Shown: in pieces, positions 1 to 7,028 of the stretch
How the letters are laid out: the number at the start of each line of letters is the position of its first letter
Position numbering within the stretch: the first letter of the stretch is position 1
Assembly: GCA_002329645.1 (NCBI GenBank)
Contig: DCTS01000013.1
Location: 11,436-31,520 of the forward strand
Origin: Lachnoclostridium sp. UBA1434
GTDB taxonomy: Bacteria > Bacillota > Clostridia > Lachnospirales > Lachnospiraceae
Length of the DNA: 20,085 nucleotides
Direction: 5' to 3'
The notes under the pieces: generated by a model
Seen by the model: only the letters and a program-made list of their open reading frames with translations
What the model was told of the DNA's origin: nothing
The model's database searches: none
Translations under genes and position numbers: made by a program

Positions 1-569
1 TTATTATCCTTGATGTTATTATCCATAGGTTTTTTATTCTTATGATTTTTTTCTTCAGTATATGTATCCTTAGTATTTATATCATCAGGGTGTCTTTTAA
101 GGTATATATGGCCTCCCTCGGGGTGCAGCATTCCATGCAGAAGTCCTCCGTTTACATATATGCCTGCCCCGACACCTGTTCCTACGGTAAGATAAAGCAC
201 GGGATCACAGCCTGCTCCCCTGCCTGCCGACACCTCTCCGAGACAGGCAGCATTCACGTCCGTATCAATCCCGACAGGGACGTTAAGTGCTCTAATCAGG
301 TTTTCCCTTAAAGGGTAATGCCTCCATGCAAGCTTGGTGGAATCCAGAATGCACCCGTACTTATCCGATTTTTTATTCAGATTTACGGGTCCGAAGGCTC
401 CGACTCCCAATGCTTTAATATCCTTATCCTTAAAGAAGCCGCAAATCCTTGTAATGGTTTCATCCGGATCTGTTGTAGGAATAACTTCCTTTTCAAGGAT
501 TTTTAGGTTCTCATCTCCGACTGCGCATACCATCTTGGTACCGCCGGCTTCCAGTGCTCCCAGAAGCAT
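1..569 (-). CDS. ROK-family sugar kinase (fructokinase/GmuE-like), 3' end cut by window edge
   Basis: The visible 189 residues read as the N-terminal half of a ROK kinase, which uses ATP to phosphorylate fructose or mannose at O6 in the cytoplasm. The protein opens with MLLGALEAGGTK (ATP phosphate loop), and has GVGAFGPV near residue 56, DTDVNAA at 102-108 with the presumed catalytic Asp104, GTGVGAG at 130-136 and HPEGGHIY at 149-156, whose His is a zinc ligand in this family. The start is ATG at 569, 7 bases after a GGAGG. In known relatives the zinc-binding Cys-x-x-His-x-x-Cys follows the RHPDD motif (159-163) within about six residues. Here a Lys/Asn/Asp-rich insert of at least 26 residues follows instead and runs off the window. 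It ends in a 15-bp direct repeat, so the gene may carry a repeat expansion. No stop is seen, so truncation is by the edge only. It is the last gene seen in the operon. Confidence 0.88.
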   Translation of the reverse strand, partial: MLLGALEAGGTKMVCAVGDENLKILEKEVIPTTDPDETITRICGFFKDKDIKALGVGAFGPVNLNKKSDKYGCILDSTKLAWRHYPLRENLIRALNVPVGIDTDVNAACLGEVSAGRGAGCDPVLYLTVGTGVGAGIYVNGGLLHGMLHPEGGHIYLKRHPDDINTKDTYTEEKNHKNKKPMDNNIKDN

Positions 570-691
570 ATCTATACCTCCGTTATCTTTTACGACATCT
601 TCTTCCGGAAATCAGCTTTAGTCAACCGGTATGACATTGTCTGCTTCCATCGCTATTAAGCTTGATTTATGCCTGAGCTTCAAGCTTTAAG
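570..691. other. 122-bp spacer between the two kinase genes, with a weak inverted repeat
   Basis: The spacer carries the ribosome binding site of the ROK gene and no convincing gene. Perfect 8-base arms AAGCTTGA (658-665) and TCAAGCTT (680-687) could form a hairpin just after the upstream stop codon, but no T tract follows on the minus strand. Reading the minus strand, AGCTTAA, AGCTTGA and AGCTCAG follow one another directly from the stop codon of the upstream kinase gene, a short three-copy 7-bp tandem repeat. Confidence 0.4.
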
Positions 692-1675
692 CTATCTGAA
701 CAACCCGTACCTTTCCACGCTTTTCCTTAAGAAGGGGTCCTGGCAGTCAAATTCCCTTTTGCAGACATAATCAAGGCCAAGCAGGTATGCTCCTGCCACC
801 GGTTCATATTCGGCATCTATTATTTTTGCCTTTGGTGCACATTTGAGGATTTCATCTTCTACAGCCTGTTTAAGAACCGGCGCTTTGCATTTGAAAATAC
901 TGCCCGATAGAACCACGTCAACCTCGGTATCAAGAAGTCCAAATCTCTTAAGTCCTACCGCAATATATCTTCCGAATTGCCGCCCGAACCTTTCCCAGAC
1001 GGAAATAGCAACCCTGTCGTTATTTACAGCAGCCTGCTCAAGCAGAATTGGCAGATACAGATACTGGTCATGCTCAATCTTGCCGGTTACCCTCATATGC
1101 AGCAATTCATGAACACTTTTTGCTTTAAAATAATCAAGAAGCATTCCGGTAAGAGATGTTTCATCCTCAAGGCCTATCGCCGAATCAAATACCGCCTTCA
1201 AACATGCGCTTCCAAGACCGTAGCCGCCCTGAAACTCGTCATCGATGTAAAAGCCGTACACGAATTCCTCCTGTCCGTCCTTTTGTATGGCACAGTTAAG
1301 GCCTGAACCGGCGCATATCACAGCCCTGTTTTCATTCGTAGAACCTGCCCTCATGGCAATTATACAGTCATTTTTAATTATGATATTCTCAAGGCCCGAA
1401 AGCTTGTTAAGCTCCTTCCATAGAAGAACAGCCTCGTAATCCCAGTCCACTCCGGTAAGCCCTGCACAAATGATGTCCACATCCTTCCATTCAAGGCCGC
1501 TTTCGTCAAATGCCTGTCCGACAGCCTGGGCTATTGCTTCCATAGCATAGGTCATACCGCTAACGGAGTGACATGCTCCATAGCTTTTTCCCATTCCTGT
1601 TATGTTACCTTTATAATCGCCTATAATGACCTGGGTCTTGCTCGAGCCCTGATCAATTCCCATTATATATCCCAA
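692..1675 (-). CDS. BadF/BadG/BcrA-type ATPase, N-acetylglucosamine kinase-like
   Basis: This 327-residue protein belongs to the actin-fold ATPase family that includes eukaryotic-type GlcNAc kinase and the BadF/BcrA activase domain. The first phosphate motif is IDQGSSKT (7-14), AGLTGVD lies near 71 and the second phosphate motif AGSGLNC lies near 122. Length and layout fit a small sugar kinase, and no activase 4Fe-4S cysteine pair is evident. The likely role is cytoplasmic phosphorylation of GlcNAc or a related amino sugar. The start is a TTG at 1675: a GGAGG lies 7 bases upstream, the family N-terminus is usually M-x-Y-I-x-G-I-D, and the next in-frame ATG (1663) is 19 bases from that ribosome site. 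It follows the GH4 gene by 32 bp. A PTS is not seen, so this kinase may supply the phosphosugar that GH4 enzymes often need. The exact substrate is not readable. Confidence 0.85.
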   Translation of the reverse strand: MGYIMGIDQGSSKTQVIIGDYKGNITGMGKSYGACHSVSGMTYAMEAIAQAVGQAFDESGLEWKDVDIICAGLTGVDWDYEAVLLWKELNKLSGLENIIIKNDCIIAMRAGSTNENRAVICAGSGLNCAIQKDGQEEFVYGFYIDDEFQGGYGLGSACLKAVFDSAIGLEDETSLTGMLLDYFKAKSVHELLHMRVTGKIEHDQYLYLPILLEQAAVNNDRVAISVWERFGRQFGRYIAVGLKRFGLLDTEVDVVLSGSIFKCKAPVLKQAVEDEILKCAPKAKIIDAEYEPVAGAYLLGLDYVCKREFDCQDPFLRKSVERYGLFR

Positions 1676-1707
1676 TGCACATCCTCCTATAGAACATAAA
1701 TGTATTT

Positions 1708-2979
1708 CTACTTGCTGCCGAAGAACTGCGGCAGGTACTCCCTGTTTGCTTCAAGCAGCTCGGGAAGCAGCTTCTCAACAAGCTCATACTCCCTGACAAG
1801 AGGATGGGCAAGCAAGGCAAGCTTGGCCTTTCTTACGTCTCCTTCCACCGCAGCCTCCACTGCAAGCTGCTCATAGTTTTTCACCGCACTTATAAGCCCC
1901 CAGCACATAGGCGGAACCTCTGCTATTGAAAGGGGTGTCACGCCGTGCCTGTTCACCATGCAGCCTGTCTCGATAACCGCATCATCCGGAAGAAATTTCA
2001 AGGCTCCCTTGTTCGGAACATTGACAACCATATGGGTGTCTATATTAAGATGGATTGCCTTTATAAATCCGATTGCAACCTCTGAATAACCGCCGCCGCC
2101 TCTCTTTGCAAGTGCCGCAGGTTTTTCATCCTGCTTTTCGTCCGCATAAGCTTCGAATATTTCCTTCTCAAGCAGCATTACTTCTTCGCCGCGGGTTAGC
2201 TTGTCGGATCTCACCTTGTTTACCTTTTTCGTTGTATGGTAATACCATTGCAGATACGGGCTGGGCAATACTCCAAGGAGCTTTATAAGCTCTAAATCCA
2301 CATTCTTGTCCTCTTTGGCTATACCTATGAATTCATCCTCTGTAACAGGCCTTCCGTCAATGGTTAAATTGTAAATAAAGTTCATATGGTTAAGTCCCAC
2401 AAAATCATACTGCACGCGATTATGCTCAATTCCGAAGGCCTGCTTTGCCCACATCTTCGGATATATTCCTCCGGCGCAAAAGCCTGCAATTTTTGCCTTT
2501 GTGTACTTGGTTACGGCTTCCGTAATCAGTCCGGTGGGATTGGTATAATTCACGATCCAGGCGTCGGGCGAAAGCTCGGCAAGGCGCTCGGCAATACTGT
2601 TCATAACCGGAATTGTTCTGAAAGCCTTCATCATGCCTCCGGCGCCCGTGGTTTCCTGACCTACAAGTCCGTATTTCAGCGGAATCTTCTCATCCAGGAT
2701 TCTCTGCTTGTTGCCCCCGACTCTTATCTGGGTATCTACAAAATCGGCTCCGTAAAGCGCCCTGTCCAGCTCCATTGTGGGGACAACGGGTGCATTCAGG
2801 CCAAGCTTTGCGGCATATCGCCTGCAAAAACCGGTCATTATGTCAAGTCTTTTCTCATCTATGTCATAAAGGACAATTTCCTTTACCGGCAGCGTTTCCT
2901 TCTCCCTTGCCAGTTCCTCTATAAGCTCCGGTGTATAGGAACTGCCGGCGCCGACTATAGTAAGCTTTAATTGTCTCAT
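1708..2979 (-). CDS. Glycoside hydrolase family 4 (6-phospho-beta-glucosidase-like, NAD-dependent)
   Basis: GH4 enzymes cleave glycosides by an NAD+/Mn2+-dependent oxidation-elimination mechanism in the cytoplasm. The protein is 423 residues, the normal length. It has the nucleotide-binding GAGSSYTP at 10-17, the Asp of LYDID at 38-42, GQETTGAGG at 107-115, NYTNPTG at 144-150, Cys168 and GLNH at 195-198. Cys168 and His198 match the metal ligands of the family. The usual Cys-Asn-x-Pro segment is replaced by CAGG, so the Asn next to the metal-binding Cys, normally part of substrate and metal binding, is missing. That suggests a divergent subgroup and possibly a different substrate from cellobiose-6-phosphate. 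ATG at 2979 follows AGGAGGG by 5 bases. It lies 17 bp after the GH2 gene, so the two glycosidases are probably co-translated and act on the same imported glycan. Confidence 0.9.
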   Translation of the reverse strand: MRQLKLTIVGAGSSYTPELIEELAREKETLPVKEIVLYDIDEKRLDIMTGFCRRYAAKLGLNAPVVPTMELDRALYGADFVDTQIRVGGNKQRILDEKIPLKYGLVGQETTGAGGMMKAFRTIPVMNSIAERLAELSPDAWIVNYTNPTGLITEAVTKYTKAKIAGFCAGGIYPKMWAKQAFGIEHNRVQYDFVGLNHMNFIYNLTIDGRPVTEDEFIGIAKEDKNVDLELIKLLGVLPSPYLQWYYHTTKKVNKVRSDKLTRGEEVMLLEKEIFEAYADEKQDEKPAALAKRGGGGYSEVAIGFIKAIHLNIDTHMVVNVPNKGALKFLPDDAVIETGCMVNRHGVTPLSIAEVPPMCWGLISAVKNYEQLAVEAAVEGDVRKAKLALLAHPLVREYELVEKLLPELLEANREYLPQFFGSK

Positions 2980-2996
2980 AAAATCCCTCCTGTTAT

Positions 2997-5456
2997 TTAT
3001 AAAAGCACTGCATCACTGTTAAGTGCCTTGACATACAGCCTGTCCGCATCTTGCTGCACCGTAATGGTCTTAGTCTGACCCGGTTCCAGATCGAAGTAAT
3101 TGTCGGATAGCTTAAGCCCGCGAATATCCCCGTCTATTTTTACAAACCTTGCAAAATTATCGGTTCGGATTGTGATACTGTCACCTGTACGTTCAGCCGC
3201 CAGCCTTGCAGGCGGGAATGGAATATCCTTTAAATTGCCGAAGAAGCGGATTTGCCTTCCCAGTCTATTACCGCGGGCCGCTGTATAAAACATCCTGTGC
3301 CGGTTGGGAATTATCACGTTGGGATAAAACCTTCCTCCGACTCTCAGCTCCTTCAGCTTAACCGCCGTATTTGCCGGAACATCTGCCTTAAGCTCTTCAC
3401 TGTAAAAAAGATTGCCGAAAAAGTCCCTTACCTCCAGCTTAATAGTATCATTCAAATCCAGCTGCGTATTATTAAGAACCCATACCCCTGTCAGAGTATC
3501 GTCAATCTCCTCAAGTGATATTGCCGCAGGGGTAAAAAACCTTGCTGCATAATAGTAAGAGGCCTTTGGAATAAGGTCGTAGTCAATCATGCTCCAGCTA
3601 TGCACAGGCATACAGTCATTAAGCTGCCAGACAAGAGCTCCGGCTGTATGCGGAAAGCGTCTTCTGAAATGCTCACATGCAAACTTAATGCCCTCTGCCT
3701 GTACATACATGCTGTAATCTATATATTCATCCAGGTTTTTGTATTCCCCGGCATACTGCTCAATATAATAATTCATTCGTCCAAGGCTTTGGTCCTTGTT
3801 CATGTACTTAAAGTAAAAGTTGTCAGGGTATGCATTCTCTTCTCCGATATACCTTGTTACAGTCTGTCTTGCCGGAGAGGAATGCAGGCCGAACTCGCTG
3901 GAAAACCTTGTGGTGTCCTGAGCATAATGTGTATAAGGGACGTCTGTAAACCATACATCCCAGTTATGCCTGTCGCCGCTCTCCATGGAATTGGCAGGCC
4001 CGCTCTCGCTCCAGGGGGAGGACGGAAGATAGCTTCGTGTCGTATCGAGCTCCTTCAACCACCCGGGTATCAGCTCGTTAAACAGCCGCTCACCGTACAT
4101 TTTCCTGGGAAGCTTAATCTTTTCGCACAGCATCTGCCCTTCCACATTGCCGACCCACAGGGCAATACAGGAATAATTCCTGAGTCTTTTTACGGCCTTT
4201 TCCACTTCTTCCTTAATTGCAGCCACAAAGTCTTCGTCATAATCAGGATACTCTCCGCAGGCAAACATGAAATACTGCCATACAAGAATACCTTCCCTGT
4301 CGCAGGCCTCGTAAAAGACATCCTTCTCATATATCCCGCCGCCCCACAGGCTGAGCATGTTCATATTAGCCTGCTTTGCCATGCTTATAAGGCTTAAGTA
4401 TCCTTCATCCTCTGCAGAACTTAGGAAATTACTTACCGGCACCCAGTTGGCGCCTCGTGCCATAAGCGGGACATCATTGAGCACAAACATAAAGCATTTG
4501 TCATTCTTTTCTTCGCTATTAAGCTTATGCTCAAGCTTAAGCTCAAGCTTTCGTATCCCATAGTTACAGGCTTTGCTGTCACAGGGTGTGCCGCCGCAAA
4601 GCATGGTTACGGTTATCCTGTACAATTCGGGAGTTCCCAAATCATGAGTCCACCAGAAATGCACGCCTTCCAAATGAATAGTTATGCTTTTATCCTCGCT
4701 CATATATGAGAGGACCTCTCCTGCGGGGGTTTCAACCTCAATCCTGTAGGCCGGCTGCAGCCCTGCCCAGGATATGCCGTCAATATCAATCTTAAGTATT
4801 GCTTTTTTCTCGGGTATTGAAATATCTGAAGAAGTTATGTGTACGGAATTAATCCTGCCCGACATACAGCTTATAAGTCTTACCGGCTTCCATATGCCGG
4901 CTGTCGCAATCCTTGATGTCCAGTCCCATCCGAATTGGTACGCCGCCTTCCTTGCATATGCCCTTTCGGTTGAGTAATTAATCCAGAAGCCTTCCGGCAG
5001 AGGCTTAGAAGACGCCCGCCTTCCCATAACGTCAAACTCAAGTATAAGACTGTTCTCTCCCGGCAAAGCTATATCCGTTATGTCAAGCTCATGCTCAATA
5101 AACATGTTTTCATAAGAGGCAGCCTCCCTGCCGTTAAGTATTACCGCAGCATAGGTATCAAGCCCTTCAAATTGAATGAAAAGACGTCCCTTAAGCATAT
5201 CCTCCGAAACATTAAAGCATGTCCTGTATACCCATATCTTTTTTTCCACCCAAAGGCAGTCAAGATCATTGGCTTTATAATGCGGATGAGGGATCTTGTT
5301 ATTTTCAATTAGTATGCTGTGTACATCCCTGGGCAGCGGTGAACCAATCCATTCCATTCCGTCATATGAGCCGGATAACAGGGCAGACCTGCTGTAAGTG
5401 TCCGGTTCAAAGCCGCAGATTTCCCAGGAGTTTATCTCGCAACTGTTATTAAGCAT
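2997..5456 (-). CDS. Glycoside hydrolase family 2 beta-mannosidase
   Basis: The 819-residue protein has the layout of cytoplasmic GH2 beta-mannosidases: an N-terminal jelly-roll (about 1-195, with IPHPHYKANDLDCLWVE-type motif at 55-71), an immunoglobulin-like domain, then a TIM barrel from about 310 with RGANWVP at 334-340 and LWGGGIYE at 370-377. The acid/base is expected at Glu439 (ALWVGNVEG) and the nucleophile at Glu521 (SSEFGLH). GALVWQLND and WSMIDYDLIPKASYYY follow, typical of exo-beta-mannosidases, then C-terminal beta domains. The more usual GNNEN around the acid/base is GNVEG here, but the Glu is kept. No signal peptide is visible, fitting intracellular cleavage of imported oligosaccharides. 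ATG at 5456 follows AAAGGAG by 8 bases. It releases terminal beta-mannose, possibly from mannobiose or Man-beta-1,4-GlcNAc (inference from the amino-sugar genes nearby). Confidence 0.93.
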   Translation of the reverse strand: MLNNSCEINSWEICGFEPDTYSRSALLSGSYDGMEWIGSPLPRDVHSILIENNKIPHPHYKANDLDCLWVEKKIWVYRTCFNVSEDMLKGRLFIQFEGLDTYAAVILNGREAASYENMFIEHELDITDIALPGENSLILEFDVMGRRASSKPLPEGFWINYSTERAYARKAAYQFGWDWTSRIATAGIWKPVRLISCMSGRINSVHITSSDISIPEKKAILKIDIDGISWAGLQPAYRIEVETPAGEVLSYMSEDKSITIHLEGVHFWWTHDLGTPELYRITVTMLCGGTPCDSKACNYGIRKLELKLEHKLNSEEKNDKCFMFVLNDVPLMARGANWVPVSNFLSSAEDEGYLSLISMAKQANMNMLSLWGGGIYEKDVFYEACDREGILVWQYFMFACGEYPDYDEDFVAAIKEEVEKAVKRLRNYSCIALWVGNVEGQMLCEKIKLPRKMYGERLFNELIPGWLKELDTTRSYLPSSPWSESGPANSMESGDRHNWDVWFTDVPYTHYAQDTTRFSSEFGLHSSPARQTVTRYIGEENAYPDNFYFKYMNKDQSLGRMNYYIEQYAGEYKNLDEYIDYSMYVQAEGIKFACEHFRRRFPHTAGALVWQLNDCMPVHSWSMIDYDLIPKASYYYAARFFTPAAISLEEIDDTLTGVWVLNNTQLDLNDTIKLEVRDFFGNLFYSEELKADVPANTAVKLKELRVGGRFYPNVIIPNRHRMFYTAARGNRLGRQIRFFGNLKDIPFPPARLAAERTGDSITIRTDNFARFVKIDGDIRGLKLSDNYFDLEPGQTKTITVQQDADRLYVKALNSDAVLL

Positions 5457-5480
5457 TGTTCTATCTCCTTTAAGTATCTG

Positions 5481-6500
5481 CTACAGCGCTGCTATACAGC
5501 TTACGCCATGCACCGCCAGGCTGTGGAGAAAGCTGAGCATATCATCTTTCTCATGGTATTCAAACAAGGCAATATTTCCGCTTTGCTGGTTTGCAGACAA
5601 AACATATCTGCCGCCTCGGGCAAAGGCTGCATATCTGGGCCAGTCACCATGGCAATTACACTCGTATTTATATGTCAGTCCGTTATTGTCTGTCCTGAAT
5701 AATGCAAGAGTATTGGCGCCCCGGTTGGGCACTATAAGCAACTTTCTATCCTCCGAAAGCGCAGCCGAACCCGGGTAGTTCTTTATACCGGATGCGGTAT
5801 GCCTTGTGGAGTCTAATCTTTGCTCCTGATGAAGCCTCAGGCCTTTTTCTTCAAAATACAAAAGGGCTATCGTACTGTCCAATTCATTAATGCATAGGAT
5901 ACGGTTGTCCGAAAGCCCGGTTATGACCTGTCTTGGCCCTGTACCGGAGGAGAATTTGAAGGAGCCTTCCGGCACCATTCGGTTTGACCTGATTTCCTCC
6001 ATTGCAAATATATACACCTCATCCCTGCCTAAATCTGCTGCAAACAGCCATTCCCCGTCAGAGGATAAGGCTGTGCAATGGGCGTGGGAACTGTGAGCAT
6101 CCTTTGGCTGATAGCTGCAGCTTAATGAAAGTGTACCGGTATTAAAGCAGTTGATATGCCCGCTTCCGTAGCATGAAGCAAATAAGAGTCCTGATCTGTT
6201 GTCAAAACACAGGTGGCAGGCTCCGGAACCGGGTCCGCGCATGACGGCTCCTCCGTCCCCGTCCTTATCTGTAACTAATCCGTCCTCGGAAACAAATAAT
6301 CTTCTTACTATGCACCCGTCCTCAATCTCATTAAGTGCATATATATATCCGTCCCCGACTGTCAGATAGGAAGGATTCTCTCCTGCATGGGCGGCACCTG
6401 CCAGGGAAAGCCCATCCCTGTCAAGCTTTACAGCACAGATGCCGTCACCTTCTGCAGGATTTGTATATCTGCCTGCCAGTAAATTGTGAATAGTGGGCAT
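5481..6500 (-). CDS. Lactonase-family seven-bladed beta-propeller (6-phosphogluconolactonase-like)
   Basis: The 339-residue protein matches the lactonase (Pgl/YkgB-type) beta-propeller family, which hydrolyses sugar-1,5-lactones to aldonic acids. It begins LLAGRYT and repeats blades with motifs such as NPSYLTVGDGYIYALNE (43-59), HSSHAHCTALSSDGEWLF (137-154) and ADLGRDEVYIF; the last blades contain YPGSAALSEDRKLLIVPNRG and ARGGRYVLSANQQSGNIALF. The histidine-rich segment at 137-142 sits where the family has its conserved histidine. There is no signal peptide. ATG at 6500 lies 4 bp after the RidA stop and its GAGAGG ribosome site overlaps the RidA end, so translation is likely coupled. Together with the dehydrogenase genes upstream it would open a lactone made by C1 oxidation of a sugar; whether that sugar is phosphorylated cannot be told. 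Confidence 0.85.
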   Translation of the reverse strand: MPTIHNLLAGRYTNPAEGDGICAVKLDRDGLSLAGAAHAGENPSYLTVGDGYIYALNEIEDGCIVRRLFVSEDGLVTDKDGDGGAVMRGPGSGACHLCFDNRSGLLFASCYGSGHINCFNTGTLSLSCSYQPKDAHSSHAHCTALSSDGEWLFAADLGRDEVYIFAMEEIRSNRMVPEGSFKFSSGTGPRQVITGLSDNRILCINELDSTIALLYFEEKGLRLHQEQRLDSTRHTASGIKNYPGSAALSEDRKLLIVPNRGANTLALFRTDNNGLTYKYECNCHGDWPRYAAFARGGRYVLSANQQSGNIALFEYHEKDDMLSFLHSLAVHGVSCIAAL

Positions 6501-6504
6501 TATA

Positions 6505-6975
6505 TTAACCTCTCACCTGAACAATAACCTCAATTTCAACCGGTATATTGTTGTTGGGTAAATTATGGGTTCCCATCACTGTACGCGCATGATATCCGCG
6601 CTCCTCGAGAACTTCAGCTATTGTATCGGAAAATCCGTCCATGACCTTGTCCAAATCGTTAAAGCCTTCCGCACAGTTTACCAGCGCGAATGCCTTTACA
6701 AAACGCTCGACACGGTCAAGATTTCCGAGATACTCCTTTAATGCGCCAAGAATAATGATTGCACATTCTCTTGCTGCCTTATATCCCTCCTCGGGCGTAA
6801 GGTCCTTGCCTATCCTTCCCCTATAGAGCGGCTCGCCCGTAATCTGGTCCTCCGGTCCGTGTCCCGAGATAAATACAAGGTCATCCGTCTGACGCAGCAT
6901 TATTATTCCGCGCTTCTTTTTATATTGAACTTCTATTTCCCTGTTATCTTCAAATATTCTGTTAATGGAATCCAT
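6505..6975 (-). CDS. RidA-family (YjgF/YER057c/UK114) enamine/imine deaminase, copy 1
   Basis: RidA proteins are small trimers that hydrolyse reactive enamines/imines released by PLP-dependent lyases. This 156-residue member belongs to the longer (about 150-residue) subgroup. Arg131 in HARTVMG corresponds to the substrate carboxylate-binding Arg105 of E. coli RidA, and VEIEVIVQV (146-154) keeps Glu149 at the position of Glu120. The start chosen is ATG at 6975, because AGGAGG lies 7 bases upstream; an in-frame ATG 21 bases earlier would put that ribosome site inside the gene. It sits between the D-aminoacylase (53 bp upstream) and the lactonase (4 bp downstream). With a second RidA on the other side of the D-aminoacylase, and a SelA-like lyase in the same locus, the expected role is clearing 2-enamine/2-imine sugar acids or aminoacrylate. 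Confidence 0.92.
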   Translation of the reverse strand: MDSINRIFEDNREIEVQYKKKRGIIMLRQTDDLVFISGHGPEDQITGEPLYRGRIGKDLTPEEGYKAARECAIIILGALKEYLGNLDRVERFVKAFALVNCAEGFNDLDKVMDGFSDTIAEVLEERGYHARTVMGTHNLPNNNIPVEIEVIVQVRG

Positions 6976-7028
6976 GCTTGCACCTCCTGCTTTCAAAGTG
7001 TTTTGGATATTATATTTTCTTCTATGGC

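Noticed and set aside
600..650. Short leader-peptide frames between the two kinase genes
   Set aside because: They are 10-15 codons long, lack good ribosome sites and have no diagnostic composition.
658..687. Terminator after the BadF-type kinase gene
   Set aside because: The 8-bp arms enclose a 14-base loop and no T tract follows on the minus strand.
3600..4397. Plus-strand open frame of 265 codons, and another of 194 codons at 2386-2970
   Set aside because: They lie opposite strongly conserved GH2 and GH4 coding sequence, resemble no protein family I know, and have no plausible ribosome site. They are antisense shadows.
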